Source: Crocinitomicaceae bacterium
GTDB taxonomy: Bacteria > Bacteroidota > Bacteroidia > Flavobacteriales_D > Crocinitomicaceae
Length of the DNA stretch: 64,000 bases
Assembly: GCA_023262855.1 (NCBI GenBank)
Contig: JALQYQ010000005.1
Span: 1-64,000 of the forward strand
Direction of reading: 5' to 3'
The translations under genes were made by a program, and so were the position numbers. Positions 8,409 through 17,500 of this stretch are shown piece after piece; within the stretch, counting starts at the first letter, position 1, and each line of letters begins with the position of its first letter. The notes below the pieces were generated by a model. The model was given only the letters and a program-made list of their open reading frames with translations. It had not been told where the DNA came from and did no database searches.

Positions 8409-9182
8409 TTAATTCTTTTTAAATGCGTTGATCGCATTCACCGTGAAATCACTTAAAACAAGTTTACCACTCATTCCAGCTCTTTCAACTAATAATTCAT
8501 CCCAATGCTCTGTACCTTGCCAAAAAACGTTTTTCAACATCATCATTGCTTCTGGATTAGAAGAAGCCAGACGCTCAGCTAAGCGTTTGATCTCTGCATC
8601 CATTTCAGCTTCAGTTTCAAAAACATCAGTGTATAAACCCTTCTTTTTCGCCCAGTCAGCAGAACGCCATTCTGTTGCGTTGATTGCCAATTCGCTCATT
8701 GCTGAAAGTCCTATTTTACGCTCAACAGCAGGTCCAACAACAAATGGACCTATTCCAACTGCCAATTCAGACAATTTTACATCCGCTTTTATTGTTGCTA
8801 AACAGTAATCAACCGATGAAGCTACTCCTACCCCACCACCAACAGCTTTGCCTTGAACACGACCAATGATGAATTTCGGCGCCTTACGACAAGCATTGAT
8901 TACCTTGGCAAATCCAGAGAAAAATGCTAAACCAGTATCTAAATCTTTGATTGAAATTAATTCATCAAAACTTGCACCTGCACAAAATGCTTTTTCGCCT
9001 GAAGAACGAAGAACAATTACTTTAACAGCATCATTCTTACCTAACTCAGTAATTGTGTCTGCTAATTTTTGAAGGATTTTTCCTGGAAGAGAATTTGACA
9101 TCGGATGACCAAACTCTATCGTTCCAATTCCTTTTTCGTCAATTTTGTATTCAACAAAACCTTGATCGATTGCTTCTGACAT
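8409..9182 (-). CDS. Enoyl-CoA hydratase/isomerase family protein (crotonase fold)
   Basis: 257 residues, typical for a single-domain crotonase. The oxyanion-hole segments are AFCAGASFDEL (about residues 65-75) and GKAVGGGVGVASSVDYCLA (about 110-130); an acidic residue in LSELAVGIGPF sits where the first catalytic Glu is expected. Substrate is not predictable from the sequence; methylglutaconyl-CoA hydratase or a short-chain enoyl-CoA hydratase are both possible. It follows the RRM gene by 8 nt and is the last gene of a three-gene minus-strand run. Confidence 0.85.
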   Translation of the reverse strand: MSEAIDQGFVEYKIDEKGIGTIEFGHPMSNSLPGKILQKLADTITELGKNDAVKVIVLRSSGEKAFCAGASFDELISIKDLDTGLAFFSGFAKVINACRKAPKFIIGRVQGKAVGGGVGVASSVDYCLATIKADVKLSELAVGIGPFVVGPAVERKIGLSAMSELAINATEWRSADWAKKKGLYTDVFETEAEMDAEIKRLAERLASSNPEAMMMLKNVFWQGTEHWDELLVERAGMSGKLVLSDFTVNAINAFKKN

Positions 9183-9190
9183 TTTTCTAT

Positions 9191-9601
9191 TTATTTATCA
9201 TCGGTGCGACGTGGTCTGCGCCCTTCAGTATTTGACGGACGGGCATCATCTCTGCGCTGATAGTTTGAACTTCTGTTTTCGAAACGATTGTCTTTGTTAA
9301 ATGGTTTTTTCTGAAAAGGTTTCTTTTCCTCTTCTACCTTTTTAACGGGACGATTCCCTTTTGGAGAAGCGATTTTCACATCTAACTTTCTTCCATTCAC
9401 CTCCATACCATTCAATGCATTGATTGCATTAATCGCATGATCCGTTTCCTCCATTTCAACGTAGCCAAAACCTTTTGAACGTTTTGTGTCTTTTTCATAC
9501 ACAACATGTGCGTAGGTAACAGGACCGAACGCTGAAAATGTCGTCTTTAAATCTTCAGAGGTAATTTCCCAATCAAGATTTGCTATAAATATATTTACCA
9601 T
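9191..9601 (-). CDS. RRM-domain RNA-binding protein
   Basis: 136 residues. One RNA recognition motif spans about residues 1-80, with RNP2 (IFIANL) and RNP1 (SKGFGYVEM) both intact, followed by a basic, low-complexity tail rich in Lys, Arg, Asn and Pro. Single-RRM proteins of this kind bind single-stranded RNA and are often cold- or stress-linked; the role here is unknown. A GTGAG/CTCAC hairpin lies just upstream in the leader. Confidence 0.93.
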   Translation of the reverse strand: MVNIFIANLDWEITSEDLKTTFSAFGPVTYAHVVYEKDTKRSKGFGYVEMEETDHAINAINALNGMEVNGRKLDVKIASPKGNRPVKKVEEEKKPFQKKPFNKDNRFENRSSNYQRRDDARPSNTEGRRPRRTDDK

Positions 9602-9614
9602 CTAACCTAAATTT

Positions 9615-9628
9615 GTGAGTCTCCTCAC
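9615..9628. other. Small hairpin upstream of the RRM gene
   Basis: GTGAG (9615-9619) / CTCAC (9624-9628) with a 4-nt loop, 14 nt before the RRM ATG on the minus strand. No U-run follows, so it is not a terminator for the upstream gene; it could affect translation of the RRM mRNA. Confidence 0.35.
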
Positions 9629-9635
9629 GCTTGTT

Positions 9636-10613
9636 TTATTTTAATGTAAAACTATCTGTTCCGATCAAATTGCCTTCACAGTAGATTTTTACTTTGTAAT
9701 TCCCTTTTATTGCTTCTTCACCTTTTAAATCATAGTAAATCGCTAAATCAATACGCTGATTTTGGTAATCTATATCTTTTTTGTCTGAATAAGCAATGTT
9801 TCCAGCTTCTGTCTGAACTGTATTACTAGAGCGTGACTGAAGTGTTTTTCCATCTGGATTAATCACTTGCAAATAAACTGTTTTCTTTCCTGCCGTTGTA
9901 ATTGGATTTTCAGAAATAGTGAAACTCGATTTAATTTGCACAACTGATTTTGCTTTGTTTGACTCTTCCGTTGTATTGTTCAATTTCATTCGTAAACCTC
10001 CCGAACTAAATCCATAAGCTTGTAAACGTGAACCTTTTTTCACTTGTTCTCCTTTAGCTTCAGCATCTTGTTTATACGTATCGCGTTCAACAGTTGTTGT
10101 ATTTAATTGAGTGGTCGTTTGATCTAAATCTGATGCTAACTGTAAATTTTTCGTGTTTAATTCATCAATTTGCTTCACATAACCTTTCATGATATTACGC
10201 AACGTTTCATTTTCACGATTCAGTTTCGCAATCAATGATGCTTTAACATTTCCATTTCTTCTAGCAGTTTCAAGCTCAGTAATCAAACCTTCAATTTTAG
10301 TTTGCTGCTCTTTCATGGCCTCTTGATCCTCTGGTCGACCTTCTTCGATGATCTTATCATAGTCATCCACCATGTTCTTGAAATCTTTCAACAAGTTATT
10401 TGTTGCATTATCACCCAAGAAAGGCGCCATCATTTCATTCATCTGATCGATATCTGCCTTAAGTGTAATTATTTCATTGTTTGCATCAACCAATTGATTG
10501 TTCAGCTTTGAATACATTACAGCCATCACTCCAATTCCGATTAACAATAACAAAATGATTCCAATAAAAACACCATTGCTTTTTTTCGCGGTAGTTTCGT
10601 TCAATTCAGACAT
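9636..10613 (-). CDS. Membrane-anchored coiled-coil protein, unknown function
   Basis: 325 residues from the ATG at 10613; an in-frame TTG at 10637 lies inside a TACATTTG promoter box and is rejected. After ~12 polar residues there is one transmembrane helix (GVFIGIILLLLIGIGVMAVM), then a long heptad-rich coiled coil (about residues 35-190), then a beta-rich C-terminal domain (about 200-325). The topology implies the coiled coil and C-terminal domain lie in the periplasm. I do not recognise a family beyond generic Bacteroidetes coiled-coil proteins. It heads the run with the RRM and crotonase genes. Confidence 0.8.
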   Translation of the reverse strand: MSELNETTAKKSNGVFIGIILLLLIGIGVMAVMYSKLNNQLVDANNEIITLKADIDQMNEMMAPFLGDNATNNLLKDFKNMVDDYDKIIEEGRPEDQEAMKEQQTKIEGLITELETARRNGNVKASLIAKLNRENETLRNIMKGYVKQIDELNTKNLQLASDLDQTTTQLNTTTVERDTYKQDAEAKGEQVKKGSRLQAYGFSSGGLRMKLNNTTEESNKAKSVVQIKSSFTISENPITTAGKKTVYLQVINPDGKTLQSRSSNTVQTEAGNIAYSDKKDIDYQNQRIDLAIYYDLKGEEAIKGNYKVKIYCEGNLIGTDSFTLK

Positions 10614-10634
10614 ACTTTCTTTATTTGATGAGAA

Positions 10635-10642
10635 CAAATGTA
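10635..10642 (-). promoter_or_regulatory. -7 box TACATTTG for the coiled-coil/RRM/crotonase run
   Basis: TAnnTTTG match 21 nt before the ATG at 10613; it overlaps the alternative TTG start and so decides the start codon. Confidence 0.55.
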
Positions 10643-10720
10643 TTAATAGATTCGCAGTATAAAAAAATGTTGCGTGGGTTTTTATATTTTTTTATCAATA
10701 AACCACTGTTAAGACCACTT

Positions 10721-12271
10721 TCACCCTTCTCTGCGGTTAATATTTAGTGGGTTCGATTCTTGTAATTCGAGAGGCAACAATTCGTTTGGACAATTCTGAA
10801 ATGCAATTGGTCGGGCAAAACGCTTGATAGAATCAACACCAACTGCGGTAAAACGACTATCCGTTGACGCTGGATAAGGTCCACCATGATGCATAGATGG
10901 GCAAACTTCTACACCTGTTGGCACACCATTAAACACAATGCGTCCAACTTTATTTTGCAACAATTTCAACAAATTCAAGTGCTCATTCATCTCATCTACT
11001 TCACCTAAAACAGATGCAGTTAATTGGCCGTTTAAGTTTTTTAAACAAGCGATAATTTCATTCATTGATTCACACTCAACGACCAAACTAAACGGACCAA
11101 ATATTTCCTCTTCCAAACTAGGGTTTTCTTGAAATACTTTTCCTGAAACAACAGCAATTGTTTGTCGACCTGAATTGACTCCAATCTCACCTTCTTTTTC
11201 AAAATAAAGAAGATCTTCAACTTCCAAACGATCTGCTTTCAAACGATTAAAACTGGCATGAATAGAAGGATGCAACATTGTTTGAGCCTCTTTATGAAGT
11301 AGTTTTTTTGTCAGTTGCTTAATAAACACATCACTTGCGTTCGATTTCACGGAAAACAACAACCCTGGATTCGTACAAAACTGACCACAACTTGCGGACA
11401 TCGAATCAGCATACATTGTTGACCATTCGTCTATTTTTTTCTCTAATGAATTTGGAAGAATGATAACTGGATTCACACTTCCCATTTCAGCAAAAACAGG
11501 AATTGGTTCTGGACGTTGGTTCGCTAAATCAAATAATGCTCTTCCACCCTTGATACTTCCAGTAAAACCAACCGCTTTTACTAATGGATGCATTACCAAT
11601 TGATTACCTACCTCAAAACGTTGACCATTTAAATTTGAAAATATACCATTTGGCATTCCAGATTTCTTTGCAGCATCGATTACACAATGTGCAACCAATT
11701 CTCCCGTTCCAGCATGTAAAGGATGTGATTTAACGATAACCGGACAACCTGCAGCCAATGCCGCAACGCTATCCCCACCAATCGTTGAATATGCTAAAGG
11801 AAAATTACTCGCTCCAAAAACAACCACTGGACCAATTCCAACCAACAATTTACGAAGATCTGGCTTTGATGGAATTCGATCTGGATTCGCTCTATCAATG
11901 GAAGGCTCACGCCAATTATTCTCTTTGACCAGTTCACTGAAACTTGTCAATTGAAATAAGGTTCGCTTCATTTCAATCCTTGCGCGCTCCAATGTTAATC
12001 CCGATTCGTTGAGATTACACGCTAGAATCTGCGCTTCATTTTCATTTAAATTGATGGCAATTTGTTCAAGAAAAGCAGCTCTTTTTAAATGCGAAATGCC
12101 TTTGAGTTCTTCAAAAGCATTGGACGCTAAAGCAACAGCCTCTTCTATTTCTTCAGAGACTGCTTCAACAAAAAGTGTTTCGTTGTATGAATTATCGACT
12201 GGGTTAAACGTTTGGAACGTGTAAGTTCCGAGCGCAGAGAAGTTAAATCCGACACTGTTTTTACCAGTCAC
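10721..12271 (-). CDS. NADP-dependent aldehyde dehydrogenase (ketoglutarate-semialdehyde dehydrogenase type)
   Basis: 516 residues, ALDH superfamily. Visible: the cofactor/transition region VVVFGASNFPLAYS, the catalytic Glu in FAEMGSVNP and the catalytic Cys in SCGQFCTNPGL. The overall pattern (PNDR-like DRANPDRIPSKPDLR before the Rossmann part, HHGGPYPASTDSRFTAVG near the end) resembles 2,5-dioxovalerate/alpha-ketoglutaric semialdehyde dehydrogenases, which make 2-oxoglutarate from its semialdehyde in sugar-acid or hydroxyproline breakdown. No other gene of such a pathway is nearby. It starts 9 nt after purS. Confidence 0.88.
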   Translation of the reverse strand: MTGKNSVGFNFSALGTYTFQTFNPVDNSYNETLFVEAVSEEIEEAVALASNAFEELKGISHLKRAAFLEQIAINLNENEAQILACNLNESGLTLERARIEMKRTLFQLTSFSELVKENNWREPSIDRANPDRIPSKPDLRKLLVGIGPVVVFGASNFPLAYSTIGGDSVAALAAGCPVIVKSHPLHAGTGELVAHCVIDAAKKSGMPNGIFSNLNGQRFEVGNQLVMHPLVKAVGFTGSIKGGRALFDLANQRPEPIPVFAEMGSVNPVIILPNSLEKKIDEWSTMYADSMSASCGQFCTNPGLLFSVKSNASDVFIKQLTKKLLHKEAQTMLHPSIHASFNRLKADRLEVEDLLYFEKEGEIGVNSGRQTIAVVSGKVFQENPSLEEEIFGPFSLVVECESMNEIIACLKNLNGQLTASVLGEVDEMNEHLNLLKLLQNKVGRIVFNGVPTGVEVCPSMHHGGPYPASTDSRFTAVGVDSIKRFARPIAFQNCPNELLPLELQESNPLNINRREG

Positions 12272-12280
12272 CTGAAAATC

Positions 12281-12532
12281 TTAAGCCTCAGTTACGCTGA
12301 AAGCATAACTTTCCATAATTTGATTTGAAAGCAATTTTTTACACGCTTCCTCTACTTTTTGCTCTGCTACTTCTTTCGTTGCAGCTTCTACAAATAAACG
12401 TACGTGTCTACCGATACGAACTCCATCAATTTCTGGAAGTCCAATATTCTTCATACTGTTTGTAACTGCTTTTCCTTGCGGATCCAATAGAGCGTCCAAA
12501 GGCATTACATCAATCTCAGCTTTGAATTTCAT
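12281..12532 (-). CDS. purS: Phosphoribosylformylglycinamidine synthase subunit PurS
   Basis: 83 residues from the ATG at 12532 (MKFKAEIDVMP), the normal size. PurS is the small structural subunit of the three-part FGAM synthase (PurL-PurQ-PurS) in purine synthesis. Characteristic segments: DPQGKAV, a VRIGRHVRL strand and CEKLL-like CKKLLSNQIMESY. The start overlaps the 3' end of pssA by 17 nt. Neither purQ nor purL is in the window, so their partners must be elsewhere. Confidence 0.9.
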   Translation of the reverse strand: MKFKAEIDVMPLDALLDPQGKAVTNSMKNIGLPEIDGVRIGRHVRLFVEAATKEVAEQKVEEACKKLLSNQIMESYAFSVTEA

Positions 12533-13355
12533 GTTGTTTGTTTTTAAATAATATGTTATCGACAAGTGATAAAATCAGTTGCAAAAATACAATTAAAGGA
12601 ATAGACCAAACAAGTAGAATTGGAATTAAAATCATACTTATTAACAAAAAGGTAAATCGGATTTCATTTCCTTTCCACTTGAAGTGTTTAAACTTTAAAG
12701 AAAATAATTTCAATTCAGAAACAAGTAATAGACTCATTACGACACATAATCCAACTAAAAAGTAAGAGTTAAAAATGTATCCATAGATTCCTTCATCATA
12801 TCTCCACACATCAAATTTCAACCACATGATCAATGGAAAAAATGTGAAGAAAATAGTATTCAAAGGAGTTGGAACTCCAATAAACGAATCTGTTTGACGT
12901 GTATCTAAATTAAACTTGGCTAATCGGAACATTGAGAAAAATGGAATCACTAAGGCAAAGAATGGCAACCATTTAATCGAAGCATCCATTTGGTTCGGCA
13001 CATTGTAAAAAACTGCGTTCACCCAATTTTGAATTTCAAAATGAACATGTGAAGTGAAACTTGTTGCCTCATACGGAACATCAATGTAAATTGATACAAT
13101 GATCACAACCATCATTAATAATCCAGGGGCAAGACCGAACGTAATCATGTCAGCTAATGAGTCCAACTGTTTTCCCATTTCTCCGCTTACCTTTAATTTT
13201 CTTGCCAAAAAACCGTCAAAAAAGTCAAATAATCCACCTAAAAAAATGGCAAACGGCGCCAAATCAATTCTTCCCGCCAATGTTAAAATAATGGACAATA
13301 CTCCGCACATTAAATTCGCAGCGGTAAATAGATTGGGTATATTAAACATTCTCAT
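12516..13355 (-). CDS. pssA: CDP-diacylglycerol-serine O-phosphatidyltransferase
   Basis: 279 residues with several membrane helices. The CDP-alcohol phosphatidyltransferase signature DG-x2-AR-x8-G-x3-D-x3-D is intact as DGFLARKLKVSGEMGKQLDS followed by LAD, in the first 75 residues. It makes phosphatidylserine, precursor of phosphatidylethanolamine, at the inner membrane. Hydrophobic helices in the second half end in a short polar tail that overlaps purS. It heads a pssA-purS-aldehyde dehydrogenase run whose functional link is not obvious. Confidence 0.93.
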   Translation of the reverse strand: MRMFNIPNLFTAANLMCGVLSIILTLAGRIDLAPFAIFLGGLFDFFDGFLARKLKVSGEMGKQLDSLADMITFGLAPGLLMMVVIIVSIYIDVPYEATSFTSHVHFEIQNWVNAVFYNVPNQMDASIKWLPFFALVIPFFSMFRLAKFNLDTRQTDSFIGVPTPLNTIFFTFFPLIMWLKFDVWRYDEGIYGYIFNSYFLVGLCVVMSLLLVSELKLFSLKFKHFKWKGNEIRFTFLLISMILIPILLVWSIPLIVFLQLILSLVDNILFKNKQHEIQS

Positions 13356-13468
13356 TGAGCAAATATTAATTTAAGTATTGTATTCTTAGTTAAATGCCTT
13401 ATTTTTACACTACCATTATTCGATAATCCTACAAAGAACACAATTTTTTAGTGAATATGCTGTTTATT

Positions 13469-14590
13469 ATGTCTAAATTTCATTTTATAAAATTCAATAT
13501 CGTGAGAAATATTTCAACGGCCCTATTCACAATTATCCTGTTTTCAGCCTATTCACAAGAATCGACTGTAGCTCCAAAATATTCAAATGAATTCTTAGCG
13601 ATTGGTGTTGGTGCCGACGCTTTAGGTCTTGGGAACGCCATGGTTGCTCAAACAAATGATGTGAATTCAGGTTACTGGAATCCAGCAGGATTGACTGGCG
13701 CCAATAAATGGTTGGATATCAGCCTTATGCACTCACCTTTTTTTAGTGGAATATCCAAATATGATTATTTAGGACTTTCTCATGCCATTGACGATAAAAG
13801 TACAGTTGGCTTTTCTATCATTCGATTTGCCGTTGATGACATTCCAAATACTACGCAGCTTATCGACAACAATGGAAACATCAATTATGACAACATCACA
13901 ACCTTCACAGCTGCAGACAATGCGTTTTTATTTACGTATGCCCGAAAACTGAAAAAAGAAGGATTAAGTGTTGGTGGAAATTTTAAACTAATCCATCGAA
14001 AAGTGGGTGATTTCGCAAAATCATGGGGATTTGGTCTTGACGCTGGAGTTCAATATAAAATCAAAGATAAATGGAAATTTGGCGTAATGGCACGAGACGT
14101 TACCTCAACGTTCAATGCTTGGGTTTTTAATTTGGATCAACAGATGCAAGAAGTTTTCGTTTCAACCGGAAATGAATTGCCAAAAAATGGATTGGAACTT
14201 ACATTACCGCGCATTATTTTGGCTGCTCATGGAAAATTTGAACTTGGAAAAGGAATTTACGCAGCAAGTGAAATCGATTTAGATGTTACAACTGATGGTA
14301 AACGAAATGTATTGATTAAGTCGGGTGTTCTTTCGGTTGATCCTCATGCAGGAGTAGAATTCGGTTTTAAAAAATATGTGGCCGTGCGTTTTGGCGTATC
14401 GAATCTTCAATACATCAAGCAATTTGATGATTCTCAGAAATTAAGTCTTCAACCAAACGTTGGTATAGGATTAGCCTTTAAAAATTTCAAGTTAGATTAT
14501 GCCCTAACAAATTTTGGAAATTCATCGAATTTGTATTCACATGTCGTTTCTTTAAAAGTAAGTCTTGACAGGCCAAAAAATATGAAATAA
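13469..14590 (+). CDS. PorV/PorQ-family type IX secretion outer-membrane protein (PorV2-like)
   Basis: About 373 residues from the ATG at 13469; GTG 13451 and ATG 13457 are alternative starts. A signal peptide ends near SAYSQ, then the family hallmark NEFLAIGVGADALGLGNAMV and NSGYWNPAGL follow, as in PorV/PorQ beta-barrels. The rest is alternating amphipathic strands. PorV-type proteins shuttle type IX cargo to the PorU sortase at the outer membrane. The gene ends 1 nt before a C25 peptidase gene, so I read the pair as PorV2-PorU2; whether it is the main or an auxiliary pair cannot be told here. Confidence 0.85.
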   Translation: MSKFHFIKFNIVRNISTALFTIILFSAYSQESTVAPKYSNEFLAIGVGADALGLGNAMVAQTNDVNSGYWNPAGLTGANKWLDISLMHSPFFSGISKYDYLGLSHAIDDKSTVGFSIIRFAVDDIPNTTQLIDNNGNINYDNITTFTAADNAFLFTYARKLKKEGLSVGGNFKLIHRKVGDFAKSWGFGLDAGVQYKIKDKWKFGVMARDVTSTFNAWVFNLDQQMQEVFVSTGNELPKNGLELTLPRIILAAHGKFELGKGIYAASEIDLDVTTDGKRNVLIKSGVLSVDPHAGVEFGFKKYVAVRFGVSNLQYIKQFDDSQKLSLQPNVGIGLAFKNFKLDYALTNFGNSSNLYSHVVSLKVSLDRPKNMK

Positions 14591-14591
14591 T

Positions 14592-17500
14592 ATGAAAAAA
14601 ATCTACGCTTTATTACTATTCATATTCGCTTTTTTCGGGGTTTCGAAAGCTCAAACCTACGGAAATGAATGGATTCAATACGGTCAAAAATATTATTCTT
14701 TTGAGGTATATTCAACAGGAATTCACAAATTGGATTATATGGCATTAAGTGCTGCCAATGTTCCATTAACAAGCTTCTCAACAGAAAATATTCAGCTTTT
14801 TGGTCGTGAGCAAGAAATTCCAATCTACGTTGAAGATGGCGGTGATTCTAGTTTTGATTTTGGGGATTACATTTTGTTTTATGCAGATAAAAATGATGGT
14901 TGGCTTGATACTACCTTATATGAAACAGCCCAAGACGTTGGAAATCCAAAGTTTAGTTTGTACAACGATACCATTCAATATTTTTTCACTTGGAACAATT
15001 CTACTACTAATTTGCGTTTTACGGATGAAACGGATGTAGATTTTAACTCTTATACACCTTCCAATTATATTCTTTCCGAAACCTATCAATCATTTTTTAA
15101 CGCATACAATGAAGGTGAAAAGACATCTGACGCATCAAGTTCATTTTACACGTCAGGTGAAGGTTGGGGAAGTACAGCAATCAACGGTGTTTCAGGTTAT
15201 ACCTGGGATTTCGGTTCTACCCAATTAACTCAACTCTATCAAGGTTCAGATGCGCCGTTTGTAAAGTACAAAGCAGTAACTGTAGGTGTTTCCAATGCGA
15301 GCTTTAGCGGTACAGGAAATCACCATTCGAGACATACAATTGGTTCTTCAAACTACGTATTAGAAGACACCATTTTTATTGGATATAAAGCAATTCAGAT
15401 TGAATCACAATTTCCAGTTTCTGTTTTACCAAGTTCAGGAAACTCCAATTTTAAAGTCCAAATTATTGGTGATCAAGGTGCATTAACGGATTATCAATCC
15501 ATCAATTATTGGTCATTTACATATCCTAAAACACCTAGTTTATCAGGCCAAACGTTTTCCAAATTCAACGTGAAGAACAATTCGTTAGAAAGTAAAATTC
15601 GTTTGGATTTGTCAAGTGTTGCTTACGTTGATCCAATGGTTTTTGTTTTGGGTGATACTCCAAGACGTATTCCATTAATTTCAAACGGAGGAAATTACAG
15701 CACCTTGATTCCTAATAGTGCTTCTGGCGACGAACAAACTGTTATTTATCAAGAAAAAAGTACATTCATTACTATTGGAGCATTAACACCGGTAAATGGC
15801 ACTGGAGATTTTACAAATTTTGCGAATCTGAGTCCTGAGAAAGCCCTATTAATGATATACAACCCTGCTTTGCAAGCTGCTTCCGCAGATTATGCAGCTT
15901 ACCGAAATTCTACAGCAGGTGGTAATTACAATGTTATCTTGGCTAATTGCAACGAATTGTATCAGCAATTTGGTGGTGGAATTGAAAAACACATCAATGG
16001 TATACGTCGTTTTGCACATTACATGTACGATGCGGCAAGCCAAAAACCTGTTGGTTTATTTTTAATGGGTAAAGGAATTCGTGAAGCGAATGTTACAGGA
16101 ACAACAGTTACAGGTCCAGGAACAAGAACGAGTCCTGCAAACTTCGCTCTTTCGTTGATTCCGTCTTTTGGCCAACCTTCGAGTGATAATTGTATTACGT
16201 CAAATTTACCAGGCACAACGAAATGGACTCCATTAATTCCGACAGGAAGGGTTGCGGCAAAGACCAATCAAGAATTAGCTGATTACTTGGAAAAAATTCA
16301 AGCATTTGAAGCAAATCAAGATCAAGCTAGCGTATATAATTCATCAACAAAAGATTGGCAAAAACAAATTTTACATTTTAGTGGTGGAACAGACGCCAAC
16401 CAAATGTCAACCTTCCAAGGTTATTTGTCAGCGATGAAATACATTATTGAAAATGAAAACTATGCTGGAAATGTCATTACGCACGCGAAAGTGAACAATG
16501 ATCCAATGCCTCCTTCTGAATTGAATGATATCATGACGCGAATTCAAGATGGTGTTTCCCTGATTACATTTTTTGGCCATGCAGCAGCAACTACCTCTGG
16601 ATTTGAGATTAACATTGATGAGCCTTCCAACTGGAACAATGCTGGAAAATATCCAATAGTTTTAACGAACTCATGTTACAATGGAAATATTTTCCAAAAT
16701 GGTATTTCTAAATCTGAGCAGTTCGTCAACATTCCAGACAACGGTGCGATAGGATACATTGGTACAATTGGACTTGGAATTGCAAGTACACTGTATCAAT
16801 ATTCAAGTGAGTTGTATCACCAATTTAGCTCAGGAGATTATGGCGGTACTTTGGCAGAACAAATGAAAAATACAATTAGCACAATTGAATATCCAAATGC
16901 CAATTTACTTGTTGAAAGTACCTGTACTCAAATGACATTGAATGGTGACCCAATGTTAAAAATCAATTGGCATACGGAACCAGAAATAGAAATTACAAAC
17001 CAAAGCTTGACCTTTTCGCCAGACCAATTGGATTTAACAGTTGATAGCATTGAAATAAATCTTGAAATTAAAAACCTTGGTCGTTCGATTACCGACACTT
17101 TCCAAGTGGAAGTGACGCGTAATTTCCCATCTTCATCCGTTGATTCGGTTTATTCATTTTTTATTCCAAAATTAAACTACCTCCACAATTTGAACTTTAA
17201 AGTTCCAATGCAACCAAATATTGGAATTGGGGTAAATAATTTCGATGTTAAAGTTGATTTACCAACCTTCGTTGATGAACAATACGATGAAATCAACAAC
17301 AATCAACTTACAAAAACACTGTTTATTAATGTTGACGGGATTCAACCAGTTTTGCCTTACGAATATGCGGTTGTTCCAGAAGATAGTGTAACTGTAAAAG
17401 CGTCTACTATCAATCCAATTGCAGACTTTAACACCTATCGATTTGAATTAGATACAATCGATTTTGTAGGAGCACCTAGTCCATTCCATCGTTATGCAAC

